Assembly: GCF_900114385.1 (NCBI RefSeq)
Contig: NZ_FOSW01000010.1
Span: 62,001 to 126,000, forward strand
DNA length: 64,000 nt
Reading direction: 5' to 3'
Source: Geodermatophilus ruber
Lineage (GTDB): Bacteria > Actinomycetota > Actinomycetes > Mycobacteriales > Geodermatophilaceae
The stretch's first letter is position 1. Each line of letters begins with the position of its first letter. The notes under the pieces were generated by a model. That model was given only the letters and a program-made list of their open reading frames with translations, was not told the DNA's origin and ran no database searches. The translations under genes and the position numbers were made by a program. Shown here in pieces: positions 54,374 to 63,446 of the stretch.

Positions 54374-54853
54374 TCAGCCCCTGATGGCGGCTCTGGCCAG
54401 GTACTCGACGAGAACTCCGGCGCCGCCGCGGCGCGGGTTCCGGCTGATCCGCGAGAGCGATGCACCCCTGCCGTGGGGGCTCTCGGTCGTGGTCTGCAGC
54501 AGATGGTCGCCACGCCAGAACGTGATGACGCGGGCGGTGATCGTTCGCTGGTCGAGGCGGAGCTCCGTGGCGCCGGTGGTGAGCAGCTCCTCCGCGCCTC
54601 GCCTCAGCTGGGGCGCCCAGCGCCGCTTCGCGTCGGCGAGCGCGGTCTCGCGGTCGCCGTACCGGGCGGCCTGCTCTGCCGGTTCCGCGCGTCGGGCGCC
54701 GATGGCCGCCGGGGGGCTACCCGGCGCGCCAGGCGCGGGGAGGGCGAGCTGCCAGGAGGCGGCATGCCGACCGGCCTCCAGGTCGCGCCGGTAGTGCTCG
54801 AGGTACACCTGCGCGGGGTCGACGACCCGCAGGAGAAACCTCGGCAGCGCCAT
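54374..54853 (-). CDS. Hypothetical protein (159 aa)
   Basis: Starts ALPRFLLRVVDPAQVYLEHY and ends EYLARAAIRG. A Pro/Ala linker splits an N-terminal strand/helix from a second part with ETALADAKRRWAPQLRRG and TITARVITFWRGDHLLQTTT. I do not recognise the family. ATG at 54853. It lies 76 bp downstream of the third Hhe-like gene on the same strand and might be cotranscribed with it. Confidence 0.65.
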   Translation of the reverse strand: MALPRFLLRVVDPAQVYLEHYRRDLEAGRHAASWQLALPAPGAPGSPPAAIGARRAEPAEQAARYGDRETALADAKRRWAPQLRRGAEELLTTGATELRLDQRTITARVITFWRGDHLLQTTTESPHGRGASLSRISRNPRRGGAGVLVEYLARAAIRG

Positions 54854-54929
54854 CTGTCGACGGTAGCGGCCCGGCGGGCCGGTGAGGGGCCGGACGGTCC
54901 GCCGTACCGGTGGGCGAGCCGGTGTCCGG

Positions 54930-57900
54930 TCAGCTGACAGCCAGCAGGCCGTTGTCCTGCAGGGTGAGCCGGCCGGCGTCGACCACGGGTGCCAGCGCGG
55001 CCTCGAGCAGCGGCGTCAGGGAGGGCGTGCGGCGGCGGTAGCCGAAGACCTCCGTCGTCCGCAGGAACAGCTCCTCCTGGCTCATCCCGGCGCTGGCACG
55101 GCACAGCGCGACCATCGCGTTGCCGATCTCCTCCGGCGCGACGTGCTCCAGCGGCCGGTCGGCGCTGGCCGCCTGGCGGCGGAAGTACGCCCAGTTCGAC
55201 CGGTCCAGGGTCTCGGGCCACACGAAGTCGCCGACGTGGACCGACGGCGGCAGCAGCGCGAGCAGCGCGTCGCGGCGGGCCTCGCTGACCCGGGAGAGCC
55301 CGAACGCGCTCGCGGTCAGCCGGGCCAGCCGGTCGCGGTGGACCGGCCCCTCGGCCTTGAGACCGGCGGTGAGCACCCGCTTGACGGTGCGCGCGATCCG
55401 GGCGTCGGCGAGCTGGTCGAGCACCTTGCGGTCCCCGGCGGTCTTGGGCTCCCACGGGATGAAGGGCATCTCGCTGTCCAGCGGCGCCGCGGCGGGCACC
55501 TTCCGCGGCGCCCGCCGGGCGGGCCGGGCCGGCGGCGCGACCTCGGCCGTCTCCGCCACGGGGGCCGGGGCCGGCAGCGGCTCGATCACCGCCGGCGCCG
55601 CGGCGCGCAGCGGCGGCAGCTGATCTGCGGGGGGAGCGGCCGGCGCGGGGACGACGGAAGCCACCTCGACGGCCGGCTCGGGGTCCGCGGGTTCGTCGGC
55701 GGCCGGCGCGGGGTCCGTGGGCTCGTCGGCGGCCGGTGTGGCCACACAGGCCGGTTCCTCGGGCGCCGCCGGTTCCTCGGGCGCCGCCGGGGTGGGGGTG
55801 GGAGCGGGGACGGCGTCCACCGCCGCCACCAGCCGGTCGAGGACCGCGGCGCGGTCGCGCAGCCAGGTCGGCAGCCAGACCCGCTCCACCGCCGGCCAGC
55901 GCAGCATCCCGGCCAGCACGTCGACCGGCAGCCCGTCCCGGTCGCCGACGGTCCGCCGGCGGGCCCAGGCGGGACCGTCGAGCAGCACCGCCATCACCGG
56001 CGCGTCCGGGGCGTCGGCGCGGGCGACCGACAGGTCGACCCGGAACTCCGAGAGCCCCACGTCGGTGCGCACCACCAGCCCGCGCGACCGCAGCGCGGCC
56101 GCGATCTCCTCGCGGTGCCGGTCCGGGACGGCGACCGGGCGGGCGTCGCGCGGCAGTGCGTCGGTGCCCAGCGCCGCCAGGTCCAGGTAGGCGCGCAGGT
56201 GCTTGATGCCCACCGACGCGGTCTGCTCGGCGCGCAGCTGCGCGGGGTCGAACGAGGAGAACACGACCACCTGGCGCCGGGCGCGGGTGACGGCGACGTT
56301 GAGCCGCCGCTCGCCGCCGACCCGGTTGAGCGGGCCGAAGTTCAGCGGCAGGAACCCGCGGTCGTTGACGCTGAACCCGGTCGAGAACAGGACGACGTCC
56401 CGCTCGTCGCCCTGCACGTTCTCCAGGTTCTTGACGAACAGCCCCTCGCCGTCGGTGCGGTCCAGCGCCTCGACCAGCCGCTCGTCGCCGGCGTCGCGCA
56501 GCAGCCCCTCGATGTAGGTCCGCTGCTGGGCGTTGAAGGTGACCACGCCGATCGACGGCAGCTCGCACGGCGAGGCCTCGAAGCGGCGGCGGACCTCCGC
56601 GACCACCGCCTTGGCCTCCATCGGGTTGGTGCGCAGCAGCCGCCCGGCGCCGGAGCGGTGGAAGGTGCCGTTGACCCGCACCAGCGAGATGCCCCGCCCG
56701 TCGACGTCGGCCGACGGCCGCCCGTGGGTCGGCGCCGGGAACGAGGAGAGCCGGTTCTCGTAGTAGTTGGCGTTGCTGAACGCGATCAGCGACTCGTCCT
56801 GGCTGCGGTAGTGCCACGACAGCCACTGCCGCGGCACCCGGGCCTGCACGCACTCGGAGAGGATCGACTCCTCGTCCTCCACCGCGGTGCCCAGCAGCTC
56901 GATCAGGTCGTCCTCGGCCGACCCGGAGGACGGCTCGGCGAAGGACGTCGGCGGCATCTGCCGGCTGTCGCCGACGACGACGGCGGCCTTCGCCCGGCCG
57001 AGCGCGCCGACCGCGTCGGCCACCCGGATCTGCGAGGCCTCGTCGAACACCACGAGGTCGAACAGGCCGGCCTCGGCGGGGAAGAACCGGGCGACGGAGT
57101 CCGGGCTGACCAGCACGCACGGCATGACCGCGGTGACCAGCTCGCCGTACTGCGCCAGCAGCCCGCGCACGCCCAGCCCGCGGCGGGACTTGGCCAGCTC
57201 CCGCTGCAGCGCGCCGACCTGCCCGTTGCCGCTCTGCGCGTCGAACGGCCGCGCGGCGAGCACCGCGCCCGGCACCGCCGTCCGCAGGTGCTCGCGAACC
57301 GCGCGGGAGGCGGCGGTGAACCGGTGGATCGCCTTCTCGTGCGCCTGCGCGTCGAACGCCTCCAGGCCGCTGGCGTCGCGCCGCTCGGTCACCGAGGACA
57401 GCGCCACGCCGTGCTCGAACGCGCGGACGGCGTCGTCGGCGGGCAGCTCGCCGCTCCGCAGCAGCGCCCGCGCCTCGTGCAGCCCGGCCGCGCGCAGCGG
57501 CTCCAGGGTGTCGATGAAGTCCGCCCACCGGCGCAGCGACATCAGCCCGGTGTGCTCCACCCCGCGCTCGGGGCGGGTCATCTGCCAGCGCAGCACCAGC
57601 CCGTCGTCCCCGGACCAGTCGGCCAGCCGCCGGTCGTCGCTGCCGACCACCTGCAGCAGCGCCGCGACGGCGTCCCGCAGCCGGGCGACGGCCGCGGCGG
57701 CCGCACCGTCCGGGCCCGGGCCGGCCACGACGTAGCGGCGCAGCGCGACGGCGAACTCGCTGGCGCTGTCGGTGGCGGCGCCGGCCGTGCGCAGCCACGC
57801 GACCTGCCCGTCGAGCAGGGCCGGCTCGACCAGCGGGTTCCACGCCGGCGGGACGGCCAGGCCCGGGATGACCGCCGCCCGGGCCACCAGCGCCTGCGCC

Positions 57901-60900
57901 GCCTGCTGCACGTGCCAGAGCGACGCGGTGAGCTGCGGGACGTCCGCGAGCGGGACCTTCACACCCTCCCGCAGCACCGGGGCGAGCTGCTCGCGGACCG
58001 CCTTGAGCCCCTTCCGGCGGGTGAACCAGCGCCCGGCCTGCGCGGTCTGGGCGGCGACGTACAGCTCCGCCAGCGGCAGCTCCAGCGCCGCCGGGGTGGC
58101 CAGCTCCAGGCCGGGGTGCACGGCGGCCGCGAACGCGGCGACCTCGCCGAGCAGCGCCGTCGTCGCCGCCGTCCACCGCTCGGTGGGCACCTCGTCGAGC
58201 ACGTCGAGGCTCGTCACCGGGCCGGCGAGCAGGTGGGCGAGGGCGTCGAGGTCGCCCGGCGTGCGCACCTCGCGCAGCGCGCGGGCCAGGTGCGGCTCGG
58301 TGGGCAGGTCGCGGATCGCCGCGTCCACGGCGGCCGCGGCCTGCTGCGCGGCGAGCAGGTCGACCTGCGCGGTGTCGACGAACGCCCACGCGTGCCGGGG
58401 GGAGGGGCGCACCAGGTCGGCGATGTCGGGCAGCAGCGCCAGCGCCCGGCGCACCGCGGTCATCGTCTCGGCGGTGGCCGCCGCGACGAACACCGACGGC
58501 AGCGGCAGCGTCGGGGTGTCCTCCCGCGCCGAGAGCACCGCCGTCCGCGCCGAGTAGAACGACAGCCCGGCCGCGTTCTCCGCGTGCAGCCGGTCGGCGT
58601 AGCGGGCCAGGGTGCGGCGGGCCGCGCGGAGGTCCACGCTGTCGGCGGCCAGGCCCTGCTCGTCGACGGCGACCGCGTGCTCCAGCGCCGCCTTGATCTG
58701 CGCCCGCACCACCGGGGTCTTGCTGCCCTTGTCGTGCAGGTCGAGGGCGAACGGGCCCATGCCGACGGCGTCCAGCCGGCGGGCGACGACGTCCAGGGCC
58801 GCCCGCTTCTCGGCGACGAACAGCACCCGCTTGCCGTCGGCGACCGCGCGGGTGAGCAGGTTGGTGATGGTCTGCGACTTGCCGGTGCCGGGCGGGCCCT
58901 CGAGCACGAAGGTGCGCCCGGCGGCGGCCTCGGCGACCGCGCGCAGCTGCGAGGCGTCGGCGGGCACCGGGCACTGCGCGGCCAGCTCGTCCAGGTCGAC
59001 CCGGCCGGCGGTGTCCGGCGCCGGGTCGGCGAAGGCCTCGGTCGGCCGGTGCACCAGGTGGGCGACGAGCGGGTTGGCCGCGAAGTCGGCCCAGTGCTCG
59101 TCGAGGTCCTTCCAGAGCCGGTACTTGGCGAACTGCAGGACGGCGAGGTCGGCGGTCGGCTCGACCCGGTAGGGGAGGCCGGCGTCGGCCAGGGCCTGGC
59201 GCGTGGCCTGCAGCGCGCGGTCGAGGTCGATGCCGGCGCCGTCCTCGGCGGGCTCGGCCAGCCCCGGCACGGTCAGCCCGTGCAGCTGGCGCAGCTTCTC
59301 CAGCAGGCAGTAGTTCGGGGTGCTGGTGCCGGTGTCGTCGAGGGCGAGCCGGTAGACGCCGTTGCGGCTGGTCGGGGTGAGCGTCACCGGGACGAGCACC
59401 AGCGGGGAGCGCAGCGGCCGGCCGTCGAGCTCCCACGCCAGGCTGCCCAGCGCGAGGTAGAGGTTGTTGGCGCCGGTCTCCTCGCGCACCGTCTTGGCCT
59501 TGTAGGCGAGGTTGCGCAGCCGGGGCAGGTAGCCGCCCTCGGTGACGTCGGCGTGCACCGACCGCCGCTCGACCAGCAGCTCGGCGAGCTGGTCGGCGGG
59601 CAGCTCCCGCGCCGAGCGCAGCCCCCGCTCGTGCTGGACGGCGGCGATCCGGTCGGCCGGGAGCAGCGAGATCGCCGTCCCGTTGTGCAGCAGGTTCTCC
59701 AGGGTGGCCAGGTGCGCGGCGGGGACGGCCAGCGGCAGCCCGCCGCGCTCGGTGTAGTTGATCAGCCGGTTGCGCAGCGACAGGTCCAGCAGGCTGTTCT
59801 TCCACTGCTGGATCCGCGCCGGGGCCTCCGGCCGGCCGCCGGCCACCGGCGGCACGGGCACCCGCTCGACCGGCTTCGCGGCGACGCTGTGCACCGCCGG
59901 CCGGTACTCGAACACCTGCACCACGCCGTCGCGCCCGCGGGTGCGGGCCGGCAGCGGCACGATGCCGTCGCGCCGCGCGCGGTGGACGTCGGTGACGCCG
60001 AGGACCCGGTCGAGGTCGCCGGCCAGCCAGGCGGAGTAGGCGGCCTGGTGCAGATCGGCGTCCGCGGCCGGCGCCCGGCTGGTCAGCAGCGTCGTCTCGA
60101 CCAGGCGGACCAGGCCGAGGTCGACCAGGTTGACCAGCGGCGCGACGTCGGTGGTGGCGGCGCTCTCCGCGCCGCGCTCCTCGCGCCAGTAGCCGAGGAA
60201 GGCGTGCCCCTCGGCCAGCCACAGCAGCGGCCGGATGCCGGCCTGCTCCAGCGCGGCGGCGAGGGTGACGACGGTGTCCAGGCAGGTGCCGACCCGGCCG
60301 TCGAGGACGTCGCCGGGGTTGCGCACCTTCTGCCCGACGTCGGCCCAGCTGGCCGGCGGCTCGCTGTAGCGGATCTCCCGGCGCCGCATCGCCTCCACCA
60401 GCGCGGCGACGATCTCGTCGACCCGCTCCGGCCCGGACTGGTAGCCCTGCACCGACGCGCTGCCGGTGCGCTCCTCCAGCAGCGTGCTGGCCTCGCCGAT
60501 CAGCGCGGTGATGGCCGGGTGGTTGGGCAGCACGTGGGCGGCGAGCATCTCCAGCGCCAGCGGGATCGGCGCGGCCAGCCACTGGTTGGCCGCCAGCACC
60601 TGCACCGGGACGGCGGTGCCGCCGACGTCCTCGCCGTCCACGAGCAGGTCGATCTCGATCGAGCCGGGGCGCTGCTCCTCGATCTGCAGCATCGCCGCGG
60701 GGTCCATGACCAGCCCGACGTCGCTGAGCACCGTCGTCTGGCCGGCGTCGAGATCGACCAGCAGCTCCACGGGGGTGCCGATCGGCCCCTCGGCGTCGCG
60801 GACGCCCAGCCGGACCGTCGCCGCGCGCACCGCGCCGCCGTGGTTGGTGAAGGCCAGCCGGGAGACGACCGGCACCCGGTTGTGCGCCAGGGCGTAGCTG

Positions 60901-60980
60901 AGGACCGGGGTCGACGTCGCCTGGATCGCCACGGCCGGCCGGTCGGCGGTCTCGGTGGGCCGGAGGTCCGTGGTGCTCAT
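54930..60980 (-). CDS. Third Hhe-like giant: TGase-like/DUF4011/SF1 helicase/Vsr-like/DUF3320
   Basis: About 2016 aa from the ATG at 60980. The order is an Ig-like N-terminus (STPVLSYALAHNRVPVVSRL), a transglutaminase-like domain with GTCLDTVVTLAAALEQAG near 231 and WLAEGHAFLGYW (Cys/His), and DUF4011 with WKNSLLDLSLRNRLINY near 392. Walker A GPPGTGKSQTITNLL near 692, a long helical insert, and Walker B VVFDEASQIRVADAV near 1308 with GDSRQMPP follow. LNVAVTRARRQVVVF is motif VI. A Vsr-like fold near 1620-1690, a Pro/Ala/Glu-rich linker and DUF3320 (PEEIGNAMVALCRASAGMSQ) finish the protein. In the nuclease, the Glu of the usual ECDG motif is replaced (VLLDGPAWA), so cleavage is doubtful. It aligns along its whole length with the 15849-21234 gene. 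The longer frame to 61247 has no supporting start. Confidence 0.9.
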   Translation of the reverse strand: MSTTDLRPTETADRPAVAIQATSTPVLSYALAHNRVPVVSRLAFTNHGGAVRAATVRLGVRDAEGPIGTPVELLVDLDAGQTTVLSDVGLVMDPAAMLQIEEQRPGSIEIDLLVDGEDVGGTAVPVQVLAANQWLAAPIPLALEMLAAHVLPNHPAITALIGEASTLLEERTGSASVQGYQSGPERVDEIVAALVEAMRRREIRYSEPPASWADVGQKVRNPGDVLDGRVGTCLDTVVTLAAALEQAGIRPLLWLAEGHAFLGYWREERGAESAATTDVAPLVNLVDLGLVRLVETTLLTSRAPAADADLHQAAYSAWLAGDLDRVLGVTDVHRARRDGIVPLPARTRGRDGVVQVFEYRPAVHSVAAKPVERVPVPPVAGGRPEAPARIQQWKNSLLDLSLRNRLINYTERGGLPLAVPAAHLATLENLLHNGTAISLLPADRIAAVQHERGLRSARELPADQLAELLVERRSVHADVTEGGYLPRLRNLAYKAKTVREETGANNLYLALGSLAWELDGRPLRSPLVLVPVTLTPTSRNGVYRLALDDTGTSTPNYCLLEKLRQLHGLTVPGLAEPAEDGAGIDLDRALQATRQALADAGLPYRVEPTADLAVLQFAKYRLWKDLDEHWADFAANPLVAHLVHRPTEAFADPAPDTAGRVDLDELAAQCPVPADASQLRAVAEAAAGRTFVLEGPPGTGKSQTITNLLTRAVADGKRVLFVAEKRAALDVVARRLDAVGMGPFALDLHDKGSKTPVVRAQIKAALEHAVAVDEQGLAADSVDLRAARRTLARYADRLHAENAAGLSFYSARTAVLSAREDTPTLPLPSVFVAAATAETMTAVRRALALLPDIADLVRPSPRHAWAFVDTAQVDLLAAQQAAAAVDAAIRDLPTEPHLARALREVRTPGDLDALAHLLAGPVTSLDVLDEVPTERWTAATTALLGEVAAFAAAVHPGLELATPAALELPLAELYVAAQTAQAGRWFTRRKGLKAVREQLAPVLREGVKVPLADVPQLTASLWHVQQAAQALVARAAVIPGLAVPPAWNPLVEPALLDGQVAWLRTAGAATDSASEFAVALRRYVVAGPGPDGAAAAAVARLRDAVAALLQVVGSDDRRLADWSGDDGLVLRWQMTRPERGVEHTGLMSLRRWADFIDTLEPLRAAGLHEARALLRSGELPADDAVRAFEHGVALSSVTERRDASGLEAFDAQAHEKAIHRFTAASRAVREHLRTAVPGAVLAARPFDAQSGNGQVGALQRELAKSRRGLGVRGLLAQYGELVTAVMPCVLVSPDSVARFFPAEAGLFDLVVFDEASQIRVADAVGALGRAKAAVVVGDSRQMPPTSFAEPSSGSAEDDLIELLGTAVEDEESILSECVQARVPRQWLSWHYRSQDESLIAFSNANYYENRLSSFPAPTHGRPSADVDGRGISLVRVNGTFHRSGAGRLLRTNPMEAKAVVAEVRRRFEASPCELPSIGVVTFNAQQRTYIEGLLRDAGDERLVEALDRTDGEGLFVKNLENVQGDERDVVLFSTGFSVNDRGFLPLNFGPLNRVGGERRLNVAVTRARRQVVVFSSFDPAQLRAEQTASVGIKHLRAYLDLAALGTDALPRDARPVAVPDRHREEIAAALRSRGLVVRTDVGLSEFRVDLSVARADAPDAPVMAVLLDGPAWARRRTVGDRDGLPVDVLAGMLRWPAVERVWLPTWLRDRAAVLDRLVAAVDAVPAPTPTPAAPEEPAAPEEPACVATPAADEPTDPAPAADEPADPEPAVEVASVVPAPAAPPADQLPPLRAAAPAVIEPLPAPAPVAETAEVAPPARPARRAPRKVPAAAPLDSEMPFIPWEPKTAGDRKVLDQLADARIARTVKRVLTAGLKAEGPVHRDRLARLTASAFGLSRVSEARRDALLALLPPSVHVGDFVWPETLDRSNWAYFRRQAASADRPLEHVAPEEIGNAMVALCRASAGMSQEELFLRTTEVFGYRRRTPSLTPLLEAALAPVVDAGRLTLQDNGLLAVS

Positions 60981-61282
60981 GGCGACGTGTCTACCGGTCC
61001 GGACGGACCGGTCCGGACAGGCGCGGGGCGCGTCTGGGGCGGGTGTGGCGGGAGCGTCCGGACGGGTGGTGATTTCCGTCCCGGACACCGCTCGGAGGGT
61101 CACGGAGCGATGCCGAGGCGCCGAACGGGAGTGCTCCGGCCGCGGCCGGACGACGAGGGTGCCCGGACCGCGCGTCGGGGACTGGCCGGGTGCCTTAACA
61201 CAACGGCAACCAAGAACTTTCAGCGGGTTTACGCCAACCCCTTCCAATGTCGTACTTCACAGCGCTACCTTCTGCTCTCCCA
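60981..61282. other. Intergenic region without recognisable gene
   Basis: The first 200 bp are as GC-rich as the genes. The part from about 61195 is clearly less GC-rich (CCTTAACACAACGGCAACCA and onwards) and may carry the promoter of the catabolic operon. I see no clear -35/-10 pair or small gene. Confidence 0.4.
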
Positions 61283-61303
61283 GATCCGGGATCCTGGATC
61301 CAA
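61283..61303. promoter_or_regulatory. Three tandem GATCC heptamers, possible GntR operator
   Basis: GATCCGG, GATCCTG and GATCCAA follow one another without gaps, creating overlapping GGATCC palindromes. The cluster ends 43 bp upstream of the monooxygenase start, where a repressor would act. The GntR/FCD regulator encoded at the end of the operon is the obvious candidate to bind it; this is inference. Confidence 0.45.
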
Positions 61304-61346
61304 GACGCAAACGTGCAGGTCAGTGACCTAGACGCGGAGGTAGCGC

Positions 61347-62492
61347 GTGCCCAGAACAGCGGAAATCGCCGGTGCGGGGCTGTCCGGTCTCGTGCTCGCC
61401 ACGAGGCTGGCTCAGCTCGGGTGGAAGGTGCGGCTGCACGAGCGCAACCCGGAGTTGCGGATGTTCGGTGCGGGCATCTGGATCTGGGAGAGCGGCCTGC
61501 GGACGCTGGAGACCATCGGCGCCTTCGACCAGGCGACGGCCAAGGCCCGGAGCATCGCCGAGTGGCGGATCGCCGACCGCAACGGCGGCGTCCTCATGTC
61601 CCGGCGCACGACTCCGGACGACCGGCTGCTCCTCCCGCCGCGGGCCGACCTCTATGAGGCCCTGATCACCCAGGCCGAGCACTTCGGCGTGCAGATCGAG
61701 ACCTCGTCCCTCGCGGTGGGGGCCTCGCCGGAGGGCCGCCTGCAGATGGAGAACGGCAAGGAGTACTCGGCGGATCTCGTGGTCGCCGCGGACGGCGCCT
61801 ACTCCCGGCTGCGCGAGTCGATCTTCTCCACCGCCTGGATGGACTTCGGCACCGAGGCCGGCATCCGGATGATGATCGAGCGCGACGAGGGTGACCCCGA
61901 GGACACCATCATCGAGTACTGGCACGGTAGGCGTCGGCTGCTGTACAACCCCTGCACCGACGGTCAGGACTACATCTTCCTGAGCGCTCCGGTGTCCGAC
62001 GAGCGGGCGAGCCGGATGCCCGTCGACCGCGACCTGTGGCGGACGCAGTTCCCCGCCGCTGCCCACCTCGTCGACCGGTTCGCCGAGGCCAGCCGCTGGG
62101 ACCGCCTGGTCAACGTCCGCTGCCGCTACTGGTCCAAGGGGCACGTCGCAGTCATCGGCGACGCCGCCCATGCCATGCCCCCGAACCTCGGCCAGGCCGC
62201 CAACACCGCCTTCATCAACGCGATGGCGCTGGCCATGACCCTCGAGCGCGAGAAGGACGTCCCCACGGCCCTGGGCCGGTGGGAGCGCGAGAACCGCGCG
62301 CTCACCGACCACGTGCAGTGGTGGTCCTACCTCTACGGGTTCGTCGTGGCGAAGGTCCCCGAGCGGATGGACGGCGTGCGTGCCCGTCTGCTGCGTTCGG
62401 TGTCCGGCAGCCGGCCCTTCCAGAACGGCCTGAACAAGGGGGCCCGGCACGTGCCCGCCGGCGCCCGCACCACGTCCCTGACCCCCGCCTGA
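61347..62492 (+). CDS. FAD-dependent aromatic monooxygenase
   Basis: 381 aa. N-terminal FAD fold IAGAGLSGLVLATRLAQLGW with VRLHERNPELR, the DG motif VVAADGAYSRLRES near 150 and the second FAD motif VAVIGDAAHAMPPNLGQAAN near 268-287. This is the group A flavin hydroxylase family (salicylate or 3-hydroxybenzoate hydroxylase type). GTG at 61347 follows GGAGG. With the FAH-family hydrolase behind it, a ring-hydroxylation step in aromatic breakdown is likely; the substrate is unknown. Confidence 0.9.
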   Translation: MPRTAEIAGAGLSGLVLATRLAQLGWKVRLHERNPELRMFGAGIWIWESGLRTLETIGAFDQATAKARSIAEWRIADRNGGVLMSRRTTPDDRLLLPPRADLYEALITQAEHFGVQIETSSLAVGASPEGRLQMENGKEYSADLVVAADGAYSRLRESIFSTAWMDFGTEAGIRMMIERDEGDPEDTIIEYWHGRRRLLYNPCTDGQDYIFLSAPVSDERASRMPVDRDLWRTQFPAAAHLVDRFAEASRWDRLVNVRCRYWSKGHVAVIGDAAHAMPPNLGQAANTAFINAMALAMTLEREKDVPTALGRWERENRALTDHVQWWSYLYGFVVAKVPERMDGVRARLLRSVSGSRPFQNGLNKGARHVPAGARTTSLTPA

Positions 62493-62540
62493 TCCCGTGA
62501 TCCGACCCCGTGCCGCGCGCACGGACCTGGAGGCTGCCTC

Positions 62541-63446
62541 GTGAAGTACGTGTCGTTCCTCGGCGACGCCGGTCCCGGCGTCGGGGTGGTGCTCGGCGAC
62601 CACGTGTTCCCCGTTCCCCACGGGTACGCGGTCAGCTCCGACGGCGCCCCCATGGGGCTCCTCGAGCTGATCCAGCGGGGGACGCCGGGCTCCGTGCCCT
62701 GCTCGACCACGCCCCTCCCGCTGGCCGACGTCCGGCTGCTGGCGCCCATCCCGCGGCCGCCCCGCAACGTGATCTGCGTCGGCCAGAACTACCACCAGCA
62801 CTCGCTGGAGTTCGACGCCTCCGGGTACAACTCCACGCCCAGCAACGGCGTGCCCGACCGCCCCGTCGTCTTCACCAAGGCGCCCAGCTCGGTCATCGGC
62901 CCGGGCGAGGTCATCCCGCTGCACGACAACCTGACCACCGAGCTGGACTACGAGGCCGAGCTCGGCGTGATCATCGGCAAGGGCGGGCGCGGCATCCCCG
63001 CCGAGGAGGCGCTCAGCCACGTCTGGGGCTACACGATCATCAACGACGTGACGGCCCGCGACGTCCAGCGCGACCACCGCCAGTGGTTCCTCGGCAAGTC
63101 GCTGGACGGCGCCTGCCCCATGGGGCCGTTCGCGGTCACCGCCGACGAGGTGGACCTCACCGATCTGCTCGTCGAGACCCGGATCAACGGGGAGCTGCGG
63201 CAGAGCGCGAAGACCGCCGACCTGATCTTCGACGTCCCCACGCTCATCGCCACGATCAGCGCCGGCATGACCCTGGAACCCGGTGACGTGATCGCCACGG
63301 GCACGCCTGCGGGTGTCGGCATCGGTTTCGACCCCCCGCGGTTCCTGAGCGCAGGCGACACTGTCGAGGTCAGCATCACCGGGCTGGGTACGTTGATCAA
63401 CACGGTCGGGGGCCCGCCGCAGACCGGCGAGGGAGAGCCCGCATGA
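62541..63446 (+). CDS. Fumarylacetoacetate hydrolase family protein
   Basis: 301 aa. A short N-terminal domain is followed by the FAH fold: NVICVGQNYHQHSLEF, VVFTKAPSSVIGPGEVIPL, ELDYEAELGVIIGKGGRGIP with the metal-binding Glu pair, GYTIINDVTARDVQ, and the C-terminal ISAGMTLEPGDVIATGTPAG with VGIGF. Members cleave C-C bonds in acylpyruvates or isomerise catabolic intermediates, for instance in gentisate or homoprotocatechuate pathways. GTG at 62541 follows GGAGG, 48 bp after the monooxygenase stop. Confidence 0.92.
   Translation: MKYVSFLGDAGPGVGVVLGDHVFPVPHGYAVSSDGAPMGLLELIQRGTPGSVPCSTTPLPLADVRLLAPIPRPPRNVICVGQNYHQHSLEFDASGYNSTPSNGVPDRPVVFTKAPSSVIGPGEVIPLHDNLTTELDYEAELGVIIGKGGRGIPAEEALSHVWGYTIINDVTARDVQRDHRQWFLGKSLDGACPMGPFAVTADEVDLTDLLVETRINGELRQSAKTADLIFDVPTLIATISAGMTLEPGDVIATGTPAGVGIGFDPPRFLSAGDTVEVSITGLGTLINTVGGPPQTGEGEPA

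Noticed and set aside
54882-61331. A 2149-codon open frame on the plus strand across the third Hhe-like gene
   Set aside because: It is antisense to a protein with clear helicase and DUF3320 motifs; its translation is repetitive Arg/Gly/Pro/His-rich sequence from GC-biased codons and has no domain.
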